Positions 12,260 to 24,165 of a stretch of DNA of 64,000 nt are shown here, in pieces. Position numbers and translations under genes: made by a program. The stretch comes from Brasenia schreberi (taxonomy: Eukaryota; Streptophyta; Magnoliopsida; Nymphaeales; Cabombaceae), in contig JAYKKT010000089.1 in the NCBI GenBank assembly GCA_036023115.1, positions 13,398,001 through 13,462,000 on the forward strand, read 5' to 3'. The notes beneath the pieces are model-generated. The model had not been told where the DNA came from. It was given only the letters and a program-made list of their open reading frames with translations, and made no database searches. Numbering within the stretch: position 1 is the stretch's first letter; each line of letters starts with the position of its first letter.

Positions 12260-12530
12260 CAGCAAATTAAAGTATATAAGAAGCCTGAGATGCAACCAAG
12301 TAGTTGGTTTAATTGACAGAGTAGGTTGTGTGAGAAAGGAGATTTGTTGTATGAGGTGATATACCATGCCTTGGTAAGCATGTTTATCGAACATTGACAA
12401 TTAGATACTAATAGCTTTCATAAATCATGGGATGAGATGACTATCACCCTTCATGACATGTATAAGATTTTTGGACTTCCTATAGATCAAAAGCTTATCT
12501 CCTCGAGGAAAAATATGATTGCATGAAGTG
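12260..12530 (+). pseudogene. Plant mobile domain (PMD/MAIN-like) remnant in unit B
   Basis: The + frame reads CEKGDLLYEVIYHALVSMFIEH, a stop, then LDTNSFHKSWDEMTITLHD and MYKIFGLPIDQKL. FHxxWxEMTITLxDxxxxxGLPIDG is the signature of the plant mobile domain of MAIN-like proteins and of the transposons that carry it. The frame is interrupted and is then cut by the LINE. It gives the best evidence for what the tandem unit encoded. A host MAIN-like gene fragment picked up by a transposon is an alternative origin. Confidence 0.7.
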
Positions 12531-12560
12531 CAAAAAATATTGTAGCTTATCTCCTTGGTA

Positions 12561-15500
12561 AACTCCGCTCATGTAAGGGATCACCCTTACATTGTCAGCC
12601 CAAGCCCGAATAAAGGAGGAAGGTTGTGTTAGGCTTTCGACAGCCATCGTAAAACTTTGTCGAATTTTTATACCATGGATTACACAAATTATGAGCATTG
12701 CTTTAGGGCGTCCCTGCCTAGCGAAGCACTATAGAGCCCGAATGCAGTTAAAAGTAAGCAAGGGTCACTGTATTTTCACCCGAATGTAGTAAATCAATTG
12801 CAAAAAGGGTTCCCACATCATGGACGGGTGTGGGTAAAGAAGTTAGTCCCACTACATTGTCGACCGAATGTAGTGAACAATTTACAAAGAGGGTCTCCTC
12901 ATTTTCAATATGGACGGATGCGGGGGCTAAGGAAGCTAGTCCTAGATAATAAGATTCGTATTGGTTCTTAGAATATTGAAACATTATCCGATAACCTAAT
13001 GAAGGTGGTAGATACTATGGTTCGGAGAAAGATTTATATTCTATGTTTACAAGAGACAAAGTGGGTTGGAGAAAAAGCAAAGGAGATAAATGATACATGT
13101 TTTAAATTATGGTACTCAGGTAAAGAAAAGGCTCGAAACGGAGTTGGTATTTTCATAAATAAAGATTTAAAGGATAGTGTAGTAGACATACAACGATATG
13201 GTGACCGAATCATGATGTTGAAATTAGTGTTAGGAGAAGAGGTTTTGAATATAGTTTGTGTTTACGCACCTCAAGTAGGACTAGAAGATGGTATAAAGAC
13301 AATTTTTTTGGAAGAGATAAATAAGGTAATTCAAAGGATTCCACAAAGGGAGATGATTTGTTTAGGAAGAGACTTAAATGGACATGTCGGTAAAGAGGCA
13401 TTAGGATATCAAGGTATTCATGGAAACTTTGATTTTAGGGATATAAATGAGGATGGTAGAGAGATTTTAAATTTTGCTACGATATTTGATATCTTTATAG
13501 TCAATACAATCTTCAAAAAATGAGATGAACATTTAATTACTTATAAGAGTGGCTTATCACAAACACAAATTGATTACTTTATTTATGAAAAAAAAGATAG
13601 AGCATGTTGTAAAGATTGCAAGGTAAATCCAGGATAAAGCTTAACCACCCAACATCGACCTTTAGTTATGGATTTACAAATTAAAAAATGGACAAAGAAG
13701 AAAAGAATGCATTGAGCTATTCGGACTAAATGATGGAATCTCAAAAGCGAGAAAGAAGATATATTTAAACAAAAAGTCATTCAAGGATATGCTTGGAATT
13801 ATGTTGGTATACCTTCTAATATGTGGAACAATATGGCTATACATATTAGGAAAGTGGCAAAAGATGTGTTAGGTGAATCTAAGAGAGGTGTACCGGCACA
13901 AAAGAAGCTTGATGGTGGAGTGAAATAGTGCAAAATAAAATCAAGGCAAAGAGGACATGTTACAAATTACATTATGCTAAGAAAACTAGTGAAACTTTGA
14001 AGGCTTATAAGAAAGCAAAGAAAGAAGCAAAAAAGGCCGTTAGTGAAGCAAAAGCTAAAATTTGAGAGGATTTATATAAAAAGCTCTACTCAAAAGAGAG
14101 TAAAAAAGATATTTTTTGGATAGCTAGGGCTAGAGATAAGAAAACTAAAGATCTTAATTTTGTTAGATGCATCAAATACGAGGATGAAAAAATTCTAGTG
14201 GTAAATGATGATATAAGAAATAGATGAAAAAATTATTTTTATAAGCTTTTTAATGAAAATAAAGATGTTAGTATTAGCTTAGGAGAGTTAGCCAAATTAG
14301 AAAAGTATATAAACCATAATTTCTACTGACATATTCAAAAGAATGAGAGGCTCTTAAATATATGAAGGGTGGTAAATCGGTAGGACCAAACAATATTCCT
14401 ATAGAAGTTTGGAAAATACTAGGAGAAATAGGAATCACTTAGCTCACAAAACTATTTAATAAAATATGGAGAAACCAAAAGATGCCTAAGAAATATCGAG
14501 CGAGTACACTTATACCCATATATAAGAACAAGGGAGACATTCAGAATTGTGTGAATTATCGAGGTATCAAGTTAATGAGCCATACTATGAAATTGTGGGA
14601 AAGAATTATCGAATGTAGGTTAAGACAAGTATCAAGTGCAAAAGAGAACCAATTTGGATTCATGCTAGGCAGATCTACTGTCGAAGCGATTCACCTTTTG
14701 AGACGTCTTATGAAACATTTTAGAGCAAAAAAGAAAGACCTTCACATGATATTTATTGATCTAGAAAAAACTTATGATAGGGCACTGAGGGAGGTTCTTT
14801 AGAGAACCTTGAAAAAAAGAGGTATCCCATTGACATATATTAACCTTATAATAGACATGTACAATGATGCAAAAACATGTGTGAGGACTCATGAAGGAAT
14901 GACAAACTTCTTTGAAGTTAATATTGGGTTACATCAATGATCAACTTTAAGTTCGTACTTATTTATAATGGTGATTGATGAGTTAACAAAATATATTCAA
15001 GATGAAGTACCTTGGTGTATATTATTTGTATATGACATTGTGTTAGTGGAGGAGTCGAAGGAAAAAGTTAATAGAAAATTGGAACAATGGAGAGAAACAT
15101 TAGAAAGCAAAGGCCTTCGACTTAATAGAACAAAGACAGAATATATGGAACATAAGTTTGGTCATTTGGTTACTTCAGAGGATATAGAAATTAAAATTGG
15201 CACACATTGCATCCCTCAAAAGAAAAGTTTTAAATACCTAGGGTTAATTTTTCAGAGTGATAGAAGAATTGATGGAGATGTTACGCATAGAATTAATGTT
15301 GGATGGTTAAAATGGAGAGGAGCATAAGGTATTCTTTGTGATAAAAAATACCATTAAAGTTAAAGGCAAATATTATTGAGCAACAATTAGACCTGCCATG
15401 TTTTATGGTTTTAAGTGTTGGGTAGTTAATCATCAACATGTACAAAAGATGTCTGTGATAGAAATGAAGATATTGAGATGGATGAGTGGTCATACAAGAA

Positions 15501-15993
15501 AAGACCTATACATAATGAGGTTATTAGAAACAAATTAGGAGTGACACCAATAGAGAATAAAATGAGAGTATCGTTTAAGATGGTTTGGACATATAAAAAG
15601 AATATCAAAAGAAGAACCTGTAAGAAGGTATGAAAAACTAAATTTGGAAAGTATTAAAAGAGGTTGCAAGAAGCAATGCAATTGGCACCAAGCAGCTGAC
15701 CCAGCTTTGGTGTCCCTAGTGCGGGGCATTCCCTGCAAGCAGCTCTTAGTGAATGGTTACAGCATATGTTTCTGCTGACACTTGCTCAACTTAGATATTG
15801 ACCCTAGGACCTGGCTGCAAAATGCCATAGATCGGAGGACGACCACAAAAGTGTTGGAAAGAAACAATAAAGAATGATCTAGCTTATTGTGAGTTAGTTG
15901 CTAACATGGCACATGATAGGGCTCCGTGGAAACAAAGAATCCTTGTAGCCGACCCCGTCTAGTATGAGAAAAGGCTTAGTTGTTGTTGTTGTT
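12561..15993 (+). mobile_element. RTE-clade LINE, copy 1 (old, many stops)
   Basis: This non-LTR retrotransposon has an apurinic-type endonuclease followed by a reverse transcriptase. The start (CCGCTCATGTAAGGGATCAC) matches the 5' ends of copies 2 and 3, and the end is a TTG-repeat tail. Endonuclease pieces are at 12999-13523 (LCLQETKWVGEKAKEI, DLNGHVGKEALGYQG). RT pieces are at 14482-14802 ([34 protein letters not shown]) and 14968-15327. Motif C reads LFVYDIVLVEES, with Tyr in place of the first catalytic Asp. Many stops and frameshifts make it dead. An extra piece of about 165 bp lies at 15664-15828. It sits inside tandem unit B; I could not find a convincing target-site duplication. Confidence 0.93.
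15664..15828. mobile_element. ~165-bp insertion inside LINE copy 1
   Basis: Copies 2 and 3 read through as GTATTAAAAGAGATAGAGG, but copy 1 has AAAAGAG, then a GC-richer block (GTTGCAAGAAGCAATGCAAT ... GGCTGCAAAATGCCAT), then AGATCGGAGGACG. The left border AGAG and right border AGAT could be a short duplication. There are no clear inverted termini and no tRNA boxes. The block is not found elsewhere in the window. Confidence 0.6.
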
Positions 15994-18353
15994 ATTGTTT
16001 GTATTGTTTGGAAATAACATTAGTGAGATGATACATGAGATTAAGTCTATGTTTGTTAAGTTTAATTTGATTTGAGACCAATAACATAAGAAGATTTTGG
16101 CATAAAAAGAGAGTTATATTATTCTTGTTGTATCAAATTGGGTGCACTATATATCAAGATAATTCTTGAGATAGAGTACCAAATAATATTATGTAGTTGT
16201 TAGCTCATGATGTTCGGAGACTTGATAAATATGCTTGAGGTGTGGCAATTCACTAGCTTGTCTACATAGATAGAAAGGGCATCCCATACTAAATCACAAT
16301 AACTTAGTGATGATACTACTCTATTGCATGTAACAATTCATCATTATTTTTAAGTTAATGTACTTGGTTTTGATAATCAATATATTGAACAAAGATTTAT
16401 TAAATTGTCTTGTAGGCATGAATTTGTGAGTTTGTTTGACCATTTAGAGTTATCCTACAATGAGAAGAGGCCAATAGATAGCCACGAGCAAAGAGATAGA
16501 TAGGAAATGTTAGTAATGAGTGTCCTCCTACTTTATGATTTGCTTCGTATCATCAATAGTTAGACTTGATAACTACATATCAGGTACATCATCATTAATA
16601 TTAAACATTATTATTTCATATTTATTTAATAAATTTGGATTATAGATTAAATATTTGTTTCATAGTTTATTCAATGAAAATTCAAGTGGTTGGCATACTC
16701 TTATAGGAACTACTTGAATGATAACATATATAAGCTCTTGAGGTACTACTATGCTCATATTACATCTAGCCTCTCGACACTTTGGCAATCGAGCATATCC
16801 ATGCAACTAGCTCCTACATGGGTTGATATGTTGCTCGGACATATCAGTTTTGTTGAGAGAGTCAATGCATATCTATATTAGTTCATCCTCCTAGATATAT
16901 GCACCAAGAAGCATTGATTTTAATTCATGTATCCTTATTGTTCATTTATGAGTGTTGTTTAAAAGTTTATGTTTGAATATTTAGGTAAGCTTATTAATCT
17001 CAATTGGTGTTTGTAGTGGCTTAGGATCATATGTGACAATGTCACGTGTGATGCAGCGGTTATAATGTGTGCCATGTTGGTTGTGGTTGCACCCTAATAT
17101 CATGTCGATGCTTGACCAATGTTGTTAACAGGTTAATATCTTGGTGATGTTTGATGATCCTACAATGGATGGTACTAAGAAAAGATAATTTGAGCTTCTT
17201 ACCATTGGAGTGTCAATAATGTATGTAAATATTTTTGATAGTACAACATACATTGTAAGTTGGTGGATGCTATCTAATTAAAGATGTCAATTGCATAACA
17301 TGTATTTCATTTCAATCCTTTTAACTTGATAAAAATGATCTTGTGCATTGTCTAATGAAGATGCAACAAACCGAAGCTAGAAACCACATTATTATATTTC
17401 AAGGTAAAATAACAAATACCATTATTACATGGATTAACCATCAAGATTATATACAATATTGTTACTCGGTCCTCTCAACTGTAAATATGCATTAATACAT
17501 GCATGAAATTGCAAATCCTAATTAGAAATGCTCTCATCGACATGCTCAAGAAGGAAAATAGGTGGCACTGGAGCTCTATCGACCATATACAACTGCATAA
17601 AACATAATTTAAATGATAATATACAAAATTAATAAGAATAAGAATGGAAAAAGTATTAATATATAAAAAAATTGAAATAAGAATCTTACCATCATAAAAT
17701 ATTTTTTCCGTTCATGAAAATACATATATCATACATCATACATGAGACGTCGATCAACAATTGATACTAATGGCAAGAAAGTAGTTGATTCAATCTTAGA
17801 AAGCAACATTGATGCTACATTTCAATAAGTTACAATAATGGAAGCCATGTATGATATTGACATCCAAAAATTAGTTATACATGCACCGTTCCCCAACGTG
17901 CAATACGTCAAAGAATGACATCAATGCTACCCTCTCTAATTAAAAATCAAGGATTATCATGGTGTGGTTGGACCTCCATAGAACAAATCCTACAAACTTC
18001 CAACTAATATGCCTCCATCTTATTTAGATGTGTCATAATCACTCGATACCTGTAGTTTTCATTTCTTACAAAATCTACCATCACAAATATATAGAACCAT
18101 AAATTAGGGTTTATCAATATGATGCATATGGAAAGCATAACATTTTTAATGTTTATGGAGCTATTGTACATTTTGAATATCAATCCATTGGGTTCACATC
18201 AAGAATGGGATTAAGTTTGTCCATTGAAGAAGAAATTCCACATATAGGGGACACCCAACAATCACGACCACATCAACATCCAAGGTACCTGGTGTAGGCT
18301 TATCCCAAGCAGCATTCATCTAAGCATACTCCTATCTAACAAGTCTCTCTTCA

Positions 18354-18566
18354 TCAATTTTTTAATGGACAACCTCTAGGAAGATGAAATGATGGCTCTT
18401 GAAGGATCACAAACTCGGGATGAAAATAATCATGAAACACTTCAAGTTGTTCTAAAATTGAATGACTTTTCAATTGTTGAACCAACTCTATCAATTCAGT
18501 TGTCTCACTTATTTCATCATCATCATTATCCTTGATTATATTAGCAAGCTCTAATTCCATGTTCAT
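18354..18566 (-). CDS. Short acidic ORF of unit B, unknown
   Basis: Seventy codons, with an acidic run NDDDEISETTE followed by a Leu-rich helix-like stretch (LIELVQQLKSHSILEQLEV). It corresponds to a decayed frame near 11450-11640 in unit A. The position at the end of the unit, opposite to the PMD-like frame, suggests part of a second transposon gene. No family recognised; upstream and downstream exons, if any, are not recognisable. Confidence 0.25.
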   Translation of the reverse strand: MNMELELANIIKDNDDDEISETTELIELVQQLKSHSILEQLEVFHDYFHPEFVILQEPSFHLPRGCPLKN

Positions 18567-18809
18567 CCTCTTCGAAAATAGATCAATTGATGCAAATCAT
18601 ATCGGTTGATCAACTTTAACGAGTACATTCAATTGATGAGCACATAATAATCCATGTGATTGTTGGAACATGCAACCGCAGGCTAATCGATCAGAATTGG
18701 CTATTTCTCTATGATTGGATCCTTTTTATTAAATTAAGTGTATGAGTGACACTTTTTTCTTCAAATGTCAAATCAACTAAAAAGACTCAAAGATAATAAC
18801 ATGACACTC

Positions 18810-18825
18810 TTTTCCTTAAATACTA
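18810..18825. repeat. 16-bp target-site duplication, left
   Basis: TTTTCCTTAAATACTA stands directly before the CAACAAC tail of LINE copy 2 and is repeated exactly at 22003-22018 beyond its 5' end. Confidence 0.9.
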
Positions 18826-21800
18826 CAACAACAACAACTAAGCCTTTTCCCATACTAGACGGGGACAACTACATGGATTCTTTGTTTCCACAGATCCCTA
18901 TCGTGTGCCATGTTAGCAGTTAACTCACATTAAGTTAGATCATTCTTTATTGTTTCTTTCCAACACTTTTGTGGTCGTCCTCTATCTCTTTTAATACTTT
19001 CCAAATTTAGTTTTTCATACTTCTTACAGGTTCATCTTTTGATCTTCTTTCTATATGTCCAAACCATCTTAAACGATATTCTCCCATTTTATCCTCTATT
19101 GGTGCCACTCCTAATTTGTTTCTAATAACCTCATTATGTATACAATCTTTTCTTGTATGACCACTCATCCATCTCAACATCTTCATTTCTGTCACAGACA
19201 TCTTTTGTACATGTTGATGATTAACTGCCCAACACTCATAACCATAAAACATGGCAGGCCTAATTGTTGCTCTATAATATTTACCTTTTAACTTTAATGG
19301 TATCTTCTTATCACAAAGAATACTTGATGCAACTCTTCATTTTAACCAACCAGCATTAATTCTATGCATAACATCTCCATCAATTCTTCCATCACTCTGA
19401 AAAATTGACCCTAGGTATTTAAAACTTTTGGGGGGGGGGGATGTAATGTGTGCCAATTTTAATTTCTATGTCCTATGAAGTAACCAAATGATCAAACTTA
19501 CATTTCATATATTTTGTCTTTGTTCTATTAAGTCAGAGGCCTTTGCTTTCTAATGTTTCTCTCTATAGTTCCAACTTTCTATTAACTTTTTCCTTAGACT
19601 CCTTCACTAACACAATGTCATATGCAAATAACATACACCAAGGTACTTCATCTTGAATATGTTTTGTCAATCACCATTATAAATAAGTATGGACTTAAAG
19701 TTGATCATTAATGTAACCCAATATTAACTTCAAAGAAGTTTGTCATTCCTTCATGAGTCCTCACACATGTTTTTGCATCATCGTACATGTCTCTTATAAG
19801 GTTAATATATGTCAATGGGTACCTCTTTTTTCCAAAGTTATCCAAATAACCTCCCTCGGTACCCTATCGTAAGCATTTTCTAGATCAATAAATATCATGT
19901 GAAGGTCTTTCTTTTTTGCTCTAAAATGTTCCATAAGACATCTCAAAAGGTGAATCGCTTCAACAGTAGATCTACCTGGCATGAATCCAAATTGGTTCTC
20001 TGTTGTACTTGATATTTGTCTTAACCAACGCTCGATAATTCTTTCCCACAATTTCATAGTATGGCTCATTAACTTGATACATCGATAATTCGCACAATTC
20101 TGAATGTCTCCCTTGTTCTTATATATGGGTATAAGTGTATTGGCTCTCCATTCCTCGAGTATCTTTTGATTTATTCATATTTCATTAAATAGTCTTGTGA
20201 GCTAAGTGATTCATTTTTCTCCTAGTATTTTCCAAACTTTTATGGGAATATTGTCTGGTCCTATCGATTTACCACCCTTCATATGTTTAAGAGACTCTTT
20301 GACTTCATTCTTTTGAATATGTTGGTAGAAATTGTGGTTTATATATTTTTCTGATTTGGCTAACTCTCCTAAGCTAATACTAACATCTTTATTTTCATTA
20401 AAAAGCGTATAAAAATAGTTTTTTCATCTATTTCTTATATCATTATTTGCCACTAGAATTTTTTCATCCTCGTCCTTGATGCATCTAACATAATTAAGAT
20501 CTTTAGTTTTCTTATCTCTAGACCTACCTATCCTAAAAATATCTCTTTCACCCTCTTTTAAGTTGAGTTTTATATATAAATCCTTCCAAATTTTATCTTT
20601 TGCTTCACTCACGGCCTTTTTTGCTTTCTTCTTTGCTTTCTTATAAGCCTCTAAAGTTTCACTAGTTTTCTTAGCATAATGTAATTTGTAACATGCCCTC
20701 TTTGCCTTGATTTTATTTTGCACTACTTCACTCCACCACCAAGCTTCTTTTTGTGTCGGTACACCTCCCTTCGATACACCTAACACATCTTTCGCCACGT
20801 TCCTAATATGTATAGCCATATTGTTCCACATATCACAGGGTATACCAACATGCCCTCTTTTCTTCTTTGTCTATTTTTTTATTTGTATATCCATAACTAA
20901 AAGTCGATGTTGAGTGGTTAAGCTTTCTCTTGGAATTACCTTGCAATCTTTACAACACACTCTATCTTTTTTTCTACAAATAAAGTAATGAATTTGTGTT
21001 TGTGATAAGTCATTCTTATAAGTAATTAAATGTTCATCTCATTTTTTGAAGATTGTATTGACTATAAAGAGATCAAATACCATAGCAAAATTTAAAATCT
21101 CCCTACCTTACTCATTTATATCCTCAAAACCAAAGTTTTCATGAATACCTTGATATCATAATGACTCTTTACCGACATATCCATTTAAGTCTCCTCCTAA
21201 ACAAATCATCTTTCTTTGTGGAATCTTTTGAATCACCTTATCTAACTCTTCCTAAAAAGCCGTCTTTATACTATCTTCTAGTCCTACTTGAGGTGCGTAA
21301 GGACAAACTATATTCAAAACCTCTTCTCCTAACACTAATTTCAACATCATGATTTAGTCACCATATCATTGTATGTCTACTACATTATCCTTTAAATCTT
21401 TATTTATAATAATACCAACTCTGTTTTGAGCATTTTCTTTACCTGAGTACTATAATTTAAAACTTGTATCCTCTATCTCCTTTGCTTTTTCTCCAACCCA
21501 TTTTGTCTCTTGTAAACATAGAATATGAATCTTTCTCCAAATCATAGTGTGTACCACATTCATTAGCTTACCGAATAATGTTTCGATATTCCATGAACCA
21601 ATACAAATCTTATTATCTAGGACTAGCTTCCTTACCCCCCTGCATCCATCCATATTCAAAATATGGAGACCCTCTTTGAAAATTATTCACTACATTCATA
21701 CGGTAATGTAGCGGGACTAACTTCTTTACCCACACTCATCCATGATGTGGAAACCCTCTCTAGAATTGATCAACTACATTGGAGCAAAAATGTAGTAGCC

Positions 21801-22002
21801 CTTGCTTACTTATCACTGCATTTGAGCTCTACAGCGTATCGCTAGGCGGGAACGCCTTAAAGCGATGCTCATAATTTTTGTAATCCATGTTATAAAAATC
21901 CGACGAAGTTTTACGCTGACTGTCGGAAGCCTAACACAACCCTCCTCCTTTATTTGGGCTTGAGACCGGCAATGCAAGGGTGATCCCTTACATGGGCGGT
22001 GT
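18826..22002 (-). mobile_element. RTE-clade LINE, copy 2 (near full length, decayed ORF)
   Basis: A 3.18-kb LINE on the minus strand with its 5' end (ACCGCCCATGTAAGGGATCA) at 22002 and its TTG tail at 18826. Endonuclease start is at 21450-21659 (KICIGSWNIETL, LCLQETKWVGEKAKEI), the spacer at 20424-20831 (KIKAKRACYKLHYAKKTSE), RT at 19812-20069 ([32 protein letters not shown]) and the C-terminal part at 19007-19252 (MLRWMSGHTRKDCIHNEVI, RLRWFGHIERRSKDEPVR). Motif C at about 19620 reads LFAYDIVLV. Frameshifts, small deletions and a G10 run at 19431-19441 make it inactive. A perfect 16-bp duplication flanks it, so it is a genuine complete insertion. It landed just beyond tandem unit B. Confidence 0.95.
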
Positions 22003-22018
22003 TTTTCCTTAAATACTA
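22003..22018. repeat. 16-bp target-site duplication, right
   Basis: TTTTCCTTAAATACTA, identical to 18810-18825, lies immediately outside the 5' end of LINE copy 2. Confidence 0.9.
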
Positions 22019-22044
22019 AATCAACTAAAAAAATTATGCGACAT

Positions 22045-22113
22045 AATGTATGCTTATAGTATGTAACGTATGTATGCTTATAGTTTTGTAACGTATGTAT
22101 GCTTATAGTTTTA
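22045..22113. repeat. Three short tandem copies of a ~25-bp unit
   Basis: The motif GTAACGTATGTATGCTTATAG occurs with period about 25 bp, the first copy being partial. It is followed by TTTTAACATGACACTC, which also occurs at the LINE target (18798-18810). Confidence 0.8.
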
Positions 22114-22187
22114 ACATGACACTCTTTTTTACTAATTGATCAACTGTTGGGATTTGTTTAAATATGTCAATGTATGAGTGGTTGCTA

Positions 22188-23490
<1,303 letters not shown>

Positions 23491-23494
23491 GGAT

Positions 23495-23862
23495 TTCCAG
23501 ACATTAGCATGTGAACCAATACACATCATGATTATAATTACAAACACTGAACAGTAGAAATACTTATCAGACAACAAATCGCAGAGATTCAATATGATGG
23601 ATTCTGATATGAATATCTAGATATAATATGGTACACATTCTCCACCCACTAATCTCTCTCTTTCTCATTGGTTGATGCCTTGATGGGGTTTGCAGAAATT
23701 ATCATCTGAACCACAATACTAATCATCATAATTGCAAACACTGGGCAGTTGTACATGACAAACAAATAGTAGAGATTCAATATGATGGCTTCTGGCTTCT
23801 GATATGAATATCAATATATATATACACGGTACACATTCTCCACCCACCAATCTCTCTCTCTC
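23495..23862. repeat. Diverged tandem duplication, ~200-bp period
   Basis: AGAGATTCAATATGATGG, then CTGATATGAATATC, then GGTACACATTCTCCACCCAC appear in the same order in 23580-23650 and 23770-23860, preceded in each by AATTRCAAACACTG. Copies differ by several substitutions and a 10-bp repeat of CTTCTGG. It lies 300-670 bp beyond the TTL stop codon. Confidence 0.8.
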
Positions 23863-24165
23863 TCTCACACACAATTACACAGCCAACTAATGGTACATAC
23901 CCTCAAGGCCTCAAACTTATCAAAGTTGAGGTCGGATAAGAATCGGCTAAGGGAAAAAATGGAAAAAAAGGACAAAGAGATGAAAAAATAAAGCCAGAGT
24001 ACAATGAAAAGAATGGTAAGGCTGACAATGGAAAACTGGCTCTACTGGTTGTGGCCTTGAATCTAAGAATTATTGAGCATCTAGGCTGGGATTGCGACAG
24101 GATTTAACATATCAAGAATCTTCAAAAGGAAGGGAGGGAAGAATGAGGAATGAATGTGCGACACG

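Larger units (their letters stand above)
11700..18650. repeat. Tandem unit B, split by a LINE
   Basis: The second copy of the 3.5-kb unit runs from about 11700 to 12545 and resumes at about 16005, ending near 18650. The 3.4 kb between is an RTE LINE on the same strand. Alignment with unit A at the break (A: GATATTTTACTTGACTG then TTTGGAAATAAC; B: AATATTGTAG, LINE, then TTTGGAAATAAC) shows the LINE came in after the duplication. Confidence 0.75.

Noticed and set aside
12495..12698. Minus ORF with MLIICVIHGIKIRQSFTMAV, also seen as fragments in other LINEs
   Set aside because: It is the reverse complement of the LINE 5' leader; conserved only because the leader DNA is shared.
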